Assembly (NCBI GenBank): GCA_019312705.1
Contig: JAFDCW010000030.1
Location: 1-19,606, forward strand
Reading direction: 5' to 3'
DNA length: 19,606 nucleotides
Origin: Deltaproteobacteria bacterium
GTDB lineage: Bacteria; Myxococcota; Polyangia; Polyangiales; B10-G4
How positions within the stretch are numbered: position 1 is the first letter of the stretch; each line of letters begins with the position of its first letter. Under the pieces are notes generated by a model, which saw only the letters and a program-made list of their open reading frames with translations, did no database searches and was not told the origin of the DNA. This document shows positions 14,377-19,606 of the stretch, in pieces. The position numbers and the translations under genes are program-made.

Positions 14377-15090
14377 TCAGTCTTCCGGGTTCTCTGCGTT
14401 CTCTGCGTTCTCTGGGCCTCTTTGGCCGCTTTGGCCTTCACGACCGAGGCGGCGTCGCCGGAGCGCTCGGCCCTCGGCTTCGGTAGTCGCGGGGTCGGGG
14501 CGTTCGGATGCGGGGTGGCCGGTGAGGCGCTCGAGCCAGGCCGGGTTGTTTCGGTTGCCTGCGAACCGCGCGAGGGTGTCGCGACAGCTCGCGCCGTTGG
14601 CGGCTTGGTATTGGGGTGTCAGGCAACGTCGCACCTCCGTCGGGAAAGCCTGGCAGAGGGCGAGGTAGTCCGCTCGATTCACTCGGCCGGCCTGCCCCTC
14701 TTCGAGCAGTTCTCCCATGCCTTCGGTGGTCTCTCGAAGTACGGCGAAGGCTTGCTCGCAGGTCGAGGTGTCGCCGCCGATCGTCTGGAGGCGGTCGAAG
14801 CGGGCTAAGATCTCCGCCTTGGTGGGGCGCTGCCTGGACCTCTCGCGGCGCATCGTCCCGCCGAGGGCGCCGCTCTCGAGAGAATCCGGGCCACCCTCTT
14901 CGTCAGTCCGGGGACGTGTCCTCCAGCGCTGCGGGCCGGAACTCTCCGGGCGTTGTTCTCGGGGCGTCACCTCCCGGCTCGGACCGAGGCCTGGGGGCGA
15001 GGCCGCGCCAACCTCCGCGGTCGGGGCGGGCTCTTCGCACGCACCCAATGCGACCATGAACACGCCGCCGATGATGACGCGACGAATCAT
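14377..15090 (-). CDS. Unrecognised lipoprotein, last gene of the Tad-like operon
   Basis: This 237-residue protein is not recognised as any named family. It has a short signal with lipobox VALGAC (Cys18), a Pro/Glu/Arg-rich linker (about 20-85), then a helical domain (about 89-178) with four cysteines (111, 146, 156, 169) that could form two disulfides in the periplasm. The basic, acidic tail ends in a repeated ENA tripeptide (227-235) encoded by a 9-base tandem repeat. ATG 15090 shares one base with the stop of the upstream gene (TGATG), so it is translated with the Tad-like genes. It may be a periplasmic or outer-membrane partner of that pilus system. The frame extends upstream to 15957 only as a shadow of the neighbour. 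Confidence 0.72.
   Translation of the reverse strand: MIRRVIIGGVFMVALGACEEPAPTAEVGAASPPGLGPSREVTPREQRPESSGPQRWRTRPRTDEEGGPDSLESGALGGTMRRERSRQRPTKAEILARFDRLQTIGGDTSTCEQAFAVLRETTEGMGELLEEGQAGRVNRADYLALCQAFPTEVRRCLTPQYQAANGASCRDTLARFAGNRNNPAWLERLTGHPASERPDPATTEAEGRALRRRRLGREGQSGQRGPENAENAENPED
14390..14416. repeat. Three 9-base tandem units (TTCTCTGCG)
   Basis: Two exact copies of TTCTCTGCG are followed by a third with one mismatch (TTCTCTGGG). They lie inside the 3' end of the lipoprotein gene and encode its ENAENAEN tail on the minus strand. This is a short in-frame repeat that could change length by slippage without shifting the frame. Confidence 0.6.
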
Positions 15091-16076
15091 CAGCGAGCCT
15101 CGAGGATGGTAGTGACCGCCCGGTGTTCGTCGCTGGACGAGAAGATGAGCGTCACCATGCGTTCGCTCCTCTCGGCCGCGAGGACCCGGGGGGCCGCTTG
15201 GGTCAGCGGTGTGAGGGAGGCCGCCGGGGTCGGGGCTTCGCCCTCGAGGAGCCGCCATCCCCCGCGGACCAACGTCTCCCGATAGAACTGCTCCACGTCG
15301 GTCTCGGTCGGACCGTCTTCTTCGCTGACATAGACGGTCATCGCCTGGGGTGCTCCGGCTTCGTGCACCGAGAGAAATCTTCGCAGCCCATCGGGCCGCT
15401 CGACGTCTCGGATGTCCTGGCCCGGCGCGTCGCCCTCGGCCGGCAGCATCTCGCGGAGCACGAAGGGGCCGTCGGTCCAGAAGGCGACGAAGTGCGTTCC
15501 CCCGTCTTCGTCTTTGTCCTCTTCGGCGTAGATGTACCGCATGTCCCCGATCTCCGAGAGGTCCCCGGACCCGGCATAGCGATGGTATCGCTCCATGAAG
15601 CCCTTGGTTCCGTCGGTCGCCTCCATATAGAGGCACGCGACTACGCCTCGGCCGCCGCTCTCGGTCCGGAGGATCGGATCCATCGCGTCGGTGTTCAGCT
15701 GCACCTCCGGGTGGTCGGCGACGAAGGAATCGAGTTCGTGCATGAGCCCCCCGTCGTGATCGAGGCAGTGCCCCTCGTAGAAGTCGAGGACCTGGTGCAG
15801 GTCGTGGGGGCTCTTCCCGGACGATAGATGGATCCGTTGGCCGTTGAATACGAGGGTACGCCGAGCATCCTGACGCGTAGCGCCGTCGTAGTGCAGCATG
15901 GCGCTGCCGGTGTCGATGAGGCGTTCGGTGAGCTGCGCGCGCGCCCGATAACCCCACACCGAAAGCACGATGGCGAGAGCCGCGGCGACGAGGGCGGCGA
16001 CCCGGGCCATGCTCAGCAAGCGCTCGGGCACATAGGCCCAGAGCGGTATCTTGGTGGGCGCGCGGCGGCGGCTCAC
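15090..16076 (-). CDS. Unrecognised single-pass membrane protein in the Tad-like operon
   Basis: This 328-residue protein has a basic head (MSRRRAPTK), one transmembrane helix at about 23-41 (MARVAALVAAALAIVLSV) and a large domain presumably in the periplasm. No family was recognised. The domain seems to have two similar halves of mixed strand/helix make-up: one around NGQRIHLSSGKSPHDLHQ and VVACLYMEATDGTKGFMER, the other around AGAPQAMTVYVSEEDGPTETDV and ending MVTLIFSSSDEHRAVTTIL. That similarity is an impression, not an alignment. GTG 16076 is chosen because it overlaps the upstream stop (GTGA) and has GGAG five bases before it; the frame beyond it is the neighbouring gene. Coupling to three pseudopilin genes suggests a Tad assembly or anchoring role. 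Confidence 0.72.
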   Translation of the reverse strand: MSRRRAPTKIPLWAYVPERLLSMARVAALVAAALAIVLSVWGYRARAQLTERLIDTGSAMLHYDGATRQDARRTLVFNGQRIHLSSGKSPHDLHQVLDFYEGHCLDHDGGLMHELDSFVADHPEVQLNTDAMDPILRTESGGRGVVACLYMEATDGTKGFMERYHRYAGSGDLSEIGDMRYIYAEEDKDEDGGTHFVAFWTDGPFVLREMLPAEGDAPGQDIRDVERPDGLRRFLSVHEAGAPQAMTVYVSEEDGPTETDVEQFYRETLVRGGWRLLEGEAPTPAASLTPLTQAAPRVLAAERSERMVTLIFSSSDEHRAVTTILEAR

Positions 16077-16558
16077 AGGATCTCCGGGAGCCCGAAGAGC
16101 AACCAGGCTTCGTTGTGGATGTCCTCGCCGAGCTCCTGCGGTTCTTCGTTGCACATCAGGCCCATGCGGTAGTCGAGGTGCACCGTGTCGCTTCCGATGA
16201 GCGGGGGTTCTTCGACGGAATCCGCTCGCCGGGCGTCGAGTTCGCGCAACGGCTCCGGGTAGTAGGCATGGCCCAGCACGCCGACGAGACCCGAGAACAC
16301 GGCGTCGACTTCGTAGTTCGCCTCGCTCACCGAAGATCCGCTCGACGGACGGGTGTCGCAGTTGTTCGTCGCGTGGTGCCAGGCGTCGGCCCGGGTCTGC
16401 TGCATCACGTCGATCTTCCGCTCGTAGGCCTGGTAGATGTAGATGATGCCGGTCCAGATGACGATGAAGACCGGCAGCATGATGACCGTCTCGATCATCG
16501 CCGTGCCGCGGGTGTCGCGCAGGAGCGAGCGCCGCCCGGGGGTCGATCGATTGCCCAT
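16073..16558 (-). CDS. TadE-like minor pseudopilin
   Basis: This 161-residue protein has an N-terminal basic leader and a prepilin-like site RDTRG/TAMIE. Cleavage after Gly18 would place Glu at +5, as in class III (Tad) pilins. A hydrophobic helix ETVIMLPVFIVIWTGIIYIY follows (about 23-42), and the remainder is a mostly hydrophilic domain with two cysteines. This is the TadE-like pattern: a pseudopilin made in the inner membrane and processed by the TadV peptidase encoded upstream. ATG 16558 shares one base with the stop of the upstream gene (TGATG). The longer open frame to 16675 lies in that gene and lacks a leader. Its stop overlaps the next GTG start, so all are co-translated. Confidence 0.85.
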   Translation of the reverse strand: MGNRSTPGRRSLLRDTRGTAMIETVIMLPVFIVIWTGIIYIYQAYERKIDVMQQTRADAWHHATNNCDTRPSSGSSVSEANYEVDAVFSGLVGVLGHAYYPEPLRELDARRADSVEEPPLIGSDTVHLDYRMGLMCNEEPQELGEDIHNEAWLLFGLPEIL

Positions 16559-17631
16559 CAGTGAATCACCACGTCGATGATCTCGGAAAGATCGCCGGCG
16601 CCTCCGGGAACGCTGCCCGACAGGGGCAGGCGGAAACGCCTCAATCGCGCTCGCCACATCATGTGCCAGAGCCATTCTTCTTCGTCCATGTCGTCATCGA
16701 AGTAGAACTCGCCCTGGGCGAAGCTCCAATTGGCGATCTCCTGGAGAGACTCCCCGGGCGATGATGCCCCCTCGGTTTCGCCCCAGTTCGCCACGGCGAC
16801 GCGTGCTTGGGCCGCCTCGAAGGGGTAGTCCCCGTGCATGTAGGCGCGCACCTGGAAGTTGTCGTCGCCCATCTTCGCGTCTTCGACGACCCGCAAGAAG
16901 TACTCGTCTTCGCACCAGTCGTCGGCGTGCAGGTACGCAAAGCCGGCGCTCGAAGCGGCGCCGATCAGCAGGTAGATGTCGATGTCGCAGCAGATCAGGG
17001 TACCGACGGGCGCCTGGGACGATGCGAAGGGGGCGACCTTCTCGTCGCAGGGCCAGTCCGAGTCGTCCTCCTCGACCGGGAGGCCGTCCACCGGCAAGAG
17101 AAACCCCTCGGCCACCGGGGGGTCGTACATGGAGGCGTATTCTTCGGCTTTCACCAGGGCGAGGGTCGGGTAGGTGTAGCGGATCGTGGTGGCGGCGGTG
17201 GTGGCGAGGTCGATGATGTCCTCCATGTCGTCTTCCACGTCTCCGCGGATGTCCTCCATGTCGGCGGACTCGCTGCCGTGGGTCGCCGCCTCGTCGCAGC
17301 CGCTACTTCCGTAGGTCACGATGCAGACGACGGTTGCGAGGGCTGCCGCGAGGATGAGGCCCGAGACGATGGCGTTGATGATCGTCTCGACGGCGGCGGC
17401 GGCGGCGATGATGACGTTGAGCAAGGCGATCAGGTTCATGCCCCGGGCGTTGATGACGGCGCCTCCGAAGGCCGCCGAGTCGGCGGCGTCCTGCATCATC
17501 TGCCGGTAGACGATCGCCTCCCCGATGCCCCACAGGTAGTAGAGAACGCCGACCAGGAGCATCGCCATGAAGATGCCGATGATCATCGTCGCGCCGCTCT
17601 GTTCGCGGCCGAGGTTCCGGTCAGTCTTCAT
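16558..17631 (-). CDS. TadG-like pilus assembly protein
   Basis: This 357-residue protein opens with a short leader MKTDRNLGREQSG and a hydrophobic helix ATMIIGIFMAMLLVGVLYYL (about 14-33), followed by QDAADSAAFGGAV, the region typical of the TadG/TadE-G-like N-terminal domain. Unlike the two TadE-like neighbours there is no Glu at +5 of the putative cleavage site. A second long hydrophobic stretch spans about 65-105, then an acidic segment (EDIRGDVEDDMEDI) and a cysteine-containing domain. No von Willebrand A domain, found in longer TadG proteins, is visible. ATG 17631 overlaps the preceding gene by 11 bases. It is probably an inner-membrane or periplasmic component of the Tad pilus; the function of the C-terminal domain is unknown. 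Confidence 0.8.
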   Translation of the reverse strand: MKTDRNLGREQSGATMIIGIFMAMLLVGVLYYLWGIGEAIVYRQMMQDAADSAAFGGAVINARGMNLIALLNVIIAAAAAVETIINAIVSGLILAAALATVVCIVTYGSSGCDEAATHGSESADMEDIRGDVEDDMEDIIDLATTAATTIRYTYPTLALVKAEEYASMYDPPVAEGFLLPVDGLPVEEDDSDWPCDEKVAPFASSQAPVGTLICCDIDIYLLIGAASSAGFAYLHADDWCEDEYFLRVVEDAKMGDDNFQVRAYMHGDYPFEAAQARVAVANWGETEGASSPGESLQEIANWSFAQGEFYFDDDMDEEEWLWHMMWRARLRRFRLPLSGSVPGGAGDLSEIIDVVIH

Positions 17632-18475
17632 ACGTGAAACCGGCCCCCTGGTTGGTCATCTCAGCCTCCGCGCGGATGACGCGAAAGCGCGCGCCGAAGA
17701 CCGAATAGACGATGCCCGCGTAGGGCATCTCCGCTTCGTTGAGTTCGTCGACGCCGGGGCTCTCTTCGGCGAGGCGGTTTGAAGCGTGGGCGAAACGCTG
17801 CTGAGCTGCCTGGAAGCGGGCGGTGTCGCCGCTGGCCGCGGCCGCTGCGAGGTCCTCGGCGGCGGCTCTGGGGAACCCCGTGCGCAGCGAGAGGTAGTCA
17901 TCGCAGAGAATCCTGGATACGACCGGGACCCCGCAATGGAAGAGGTAGGTGACCCGGGTTCGCACCCGTCCCCGGCTGTCGAAACGGTCTTCGTAGCGGT
18001 CGTCACCGGGCGATGAGGGGAAGGTCACGGCGACGGCGGTGCGGTTGTAGACCGTGGAGCCCGTGAGGAAGCGGCTCTCCGCGCCGGTGAGGGCGCGGGC
18101 GACGCTGCTGTCCCGGACGAGTTGCTCGTACGAGGGAGAGACGGCGAGCAAGGGAATCGAGGCCGCGGTGCGAATGGCGTCTAGGCGGGACCCTCCGCCA
18201 CCCGGGATGGCCAAACCGCCGATCTCCAGCGTGCCGCCGCCCCCGCCGCTGCCCCGCTCGATGCGATTGATCTCCGCGTTGTCGTAGTACTGGGGGTCGT
18301 CGGGGAGAACCACGACCGCAGCTCGGGCGGCGGTCGTCGCCGCGTGACGCACGACGAGGTTGGCGGTCAGGTAGAGCGCGACCTGGACCATACCGAGGAA
18401 CATCACCAGGAACGGCATGAAGGCGATGAGAAACTCGACGTACACCACGCCGCTGGTGTCCTTCGCGAGCGTCAT
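17621..18475 (-). CDS. TadE-like pseudopilin
   Basis: This 284-residue protein begins MTLAKDTSG/VVYVEFLIAF. A prepilin-type cleavage after Gly9 leaves Glu at +5, followed by a hydrophobic helix to about residue 40 (FMPFLVMFLGMVQVALYLT), then HAATTAARAAVVVLPDD, a common continuation in TadE proteins. The rest contains a Gly-rich stretch (SGGGGGTLEIG, then IPGGGGSR) and a domain with two cysteines. It is long for a TadE-like pseudopilin because of this extra domain. ATG 18475 overlaps the peptidase stop (ATGA). The frame upstream to 18808 is antiparallel noise within the peptidase gene, rich in Arg/Pro/Ala and without hydrophobic pattern. The product is likely a minor pilus subunit. Confidence 0.86.
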   Translation of the reverse strand: MTLAKDTSGVVYVEFLIAFMPFLVMFLGMVQVALYLTANLVVRHAATTAARAAVVVLPDDPQYYDNAEINRIERGSGGGGGTLEIGGLAIPGGGGSRLDAIRTAASIPLLAVSPSYEQLVRDSSVARALTGAESRFLTGSTVYNRTAVAVTFPSSPGDDRYEDRFDSRGRVRTRVTYLFHCGVPVVSRILCDDYLSLRTGFPRAAAEDLAAAAASGDTARFQAAQQRFAHASNRLAEESPGVDELNEAEMPYAGIVYSVFGARFRVIRAEAEMTNQGAGFTYED

Positions 18476-19002
18476 ACCCACATCTCGGCATGAGAGGCGA
18501 CCAGCACGAGCGACGTTCCGATCAAGACCGCGAAGCCGATGCGCATTGTCGATGTCAGCTCGGCGCTGACCTCTGGCCTCCGAGGCTCGGGGAGCAGGGG
18601 GCCGACCAGGGTCAGGACCAGGTTGCTGAGCGTGCGGAACATCGTGCCGCGCCAGGCCATCATCACCAGCGCGAGGAAGGCCGCGACGGCGAACGACGCG
18701 AGCTGCGCCTCGAGGGCGAGTTCGGGCCCGAGGAGGGCGCCAATGGCTGCGAAGAGCTTGACGTCGCCCCCGCCCATGGCGCCGCGCCAGAAAAGCACCA
18801 GAGGGCACGCTGCGCCGAGCACGAGGCCGATCACCGAGAGCAGGACGCCCCAGGGGCCGCCGGTCACGAGGTGCACGACGAGGGCCGCGACGATCGTCGG
18901 CAGGGTCAGCCAGTTGGGGATGCGGCCCGAACGCGCATCAGTCCACGCCGCGATCCCGACGACGGCAACGACGGCGCTATGAAGGACAACGAGATCGCTC
19001 AT
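18472..19002 (-). CDS. Type IV prepilin peptidase, CpaA/TadV family
   Basis: This 176-residue polytopic membrane protein is of the A24A aspartic peptidase type that cleaves Flp/Tad prepilins. The two catalytic aspartates are in place: AAWTDARSGRIPNWLT (Asp22) and GGGDVKLFAAIGALLG (Asp80). About five hydrophobic segments are visible. The size fits the short CpaA/TadV form, which lacks the N-methylation domain of PilD. ATG 19002 is chosen because hydrophobic helix 1 starts right after it; the longer frame to 19110 adds a basic, non-hydrophobic lead and has no better ribosome site. It is the first gene of the overlapping Tad-like operon, so it is expected to process the three following pseudopilins. 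The promoter should lie in 19003-19138, but none was recognised. Confidence 0.92.
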   Translation of the reverse strand: MSDLVVLHSAVVAVVGIAAWTDARSGRIPNWLTLPTIVAALVVHLVTGGPWGVLLSVIGLVLGAACPLVLFWRGAMGGGDVKLFAAIGALLGPELALEAQLASFAVAAFLALVMMAWRGTMFRTLSNLVLTLVGPLLPEPRRPEVSAELTSTMRIGFAVLIGTSLVLVASHAEMWV

Positions 19003-19138
19003 CGTTTGGACCCGATCATGGTCTCCCGCCAAGCAGGATACACGACCGCGCCGTGAAGGGACGCGACCCCCGGCGATCGCGTGTTTGCTCTGGGTCACGG
19101 CCTGGCTCACCTCTCGGCACAGCCGAAGCTCTCGGATG

Positions 19139-19606
19139 CTACGCCGGGTCGAGCTCGGCGTAGTGCCGGAAGATACCGTCCTCGTTGAAGGGCATGCGGC
19201 GGTCCGAGGCGAAATAGGAGGCGAGGGAGGGCAGGGCGGCGACGCGGCCGCGGTGGCCGACGAGGGCGGTGGTCTCGGATGACACTCGCGCCCAGGCGTT
19301 CGGGAAGGCGTGGTCGATACCCTCGAGGGTTTGGAAGAGAGAGAGGTCGGCGTAGCTCATGGACCCCGCGTCGAGCCACTCGCCGGTGCCTTGGAGGACC
19401 TTCTCGAAGTACGTCGCAAACTTCGGCAGGCGGGTGTCTCGGAAGGACCGCGCGTGCAGCAGTGCTTCGGCTTTCTGGTCCTCGTAGTGGAGACCGGCGC
19501 CAACTGGGTGGTGGGTATCGTGCGTTTCGCTGACGAGGTCCGAGACCGTCAGCTGGTGCATCAGCGCGGTCGACCGGCCGGGGGCGGACTCGGGCGCGAG
19601 GCCGAG
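19139..19606 (-). CDS. Glutathione S-transferase, C-terminal domain (5' end outside window)
   Basis: These 155 residues up to a TAG stop form the all-helical C-terminal domain of a cytosolic glutathione S-transferase, starting at the linker GLAPESAPGRSTALMHQL. Family landmarks are DLVSETHDTHHPVG, YEDQKAEALLHARSF, RLPKFATYFEKVL, the N-capping/hydrophobic staple region SMSYADLSLFQTLEGIDHAFP, and the tail ASDRRMPFNEDGIFRHY, which is characteristic of a group of proteobacterial GSTs. The thioredoxin-like glutathione-binding domain lies beyond the window edge, so the internal ATG at 19561 is not the true start. The enzyme conjugates glutathione to electrophiles or acts as a peroxidase. It is separated by 136 bases from the Tad-like operon and has no evident link to it. 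Confidence 0.9.
   Translation of the reverse strand, partial: LGLAPESAPGRSTALMHQLTVSDLVSETHDTHHPVGAGLHYEDQKAEALLHARSFRDTRLPKFATYFEKVLQGTGEWLDAGSMSYADLSLFQTLEGIDHAFPNAWARVSSETTALVGHRGRVAALPSLASYFASDRRMPFNEDGIFRHYAELDPA

Noticed and set aside
19003..19138. Small gene between the GST and the prepilin peptidase
   Set aside because: Only an upstream extension of the peptidase frame and short shadows are present. They have no ribosome site or coding pattern.

Overview
The window is GC-rich, densely packed bacterial DNA. Its lipoproteins have Asp/Ser/Gly-rich linkers or CNGxDDDCDG motifs, and it carries Tad pseudopilin genes, an EF-hand NADPH oxidase and a deoxyhypusine-synthase-like gene. Together these suggest a Myxococcota (deltaproteobacterial, Polyangiales/Sandaracinus-like) genome or metagenome contig. 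That is an inference from gene style; no rRNA, tRNA, CRISPR or insertion sequence was seen.

Region 1 (1-about 6471, + strand) is one compact, translationally coupled run. It holds the end of an acyl carrier protein, a long-chain acyl-CoA/acyl-ACP synthetase, an LCB5/YegS-type lipid kinase, a PlsC-type acyltransferase, a TetR regulator, a DUF302 lipoprotein and a GH5 (mannanase-like) lipoprotein. The first four look like a dedicated lipid pathway. ACP, acyl synthetase and LCB5-like kinase are also partners in bacterial ceramide/sphingolipid clusters, so this may be the 3' part of such an operon.

Region 2 (about 6471-7398, - strand) is a deoxyhypusine-synthase-like gene facing the mannanase tail to tail. 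The two are welded together: homology to the synthase stops abruptly near 6471, no stop codon or spacer separates the genes, and each frame runs open into the antisense of the other. A deletion/rearrangement or an assembly join at this point is the strongest anomaly of the window.

Region 3 (7520-10213) holds two convergent surface lipoproteins: a beta-propeller-like protein on + and a MopE-motif protein on -.

Region 4 (10279-14349) is a divergent pair. One gene encodes a NOX5/RBOH-type NADPH oxidase with two EF-hands, complete haem histidines and flavin/NADPH motifs. The other encodes a lipoprotein zinc metallopeptidase resembling family M49, which also has an EF-hand-like loop.

Region 5 (19002 down to 14377, - strand) is a six-gene operon with every junction overlapping: a CpaA/TadV prepilin peptidase, three TadE/TadG-like pseudopilins, an unrecognised membrane-anchored protein and an unrecognised lipoprotein. 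It is a Tad minor-pilin module without the ATPase, secretin or major pilin in view. A glutathione S-transferase gene, cut by the window edge, ends just upstream of it.

No gene-free stretch exceeds 300 bases. The gaps at 7399-7519, 10214-10278, 12304-12375 and 19003-19138 hold at most the small sites listed; no promoter could be supported by eye.
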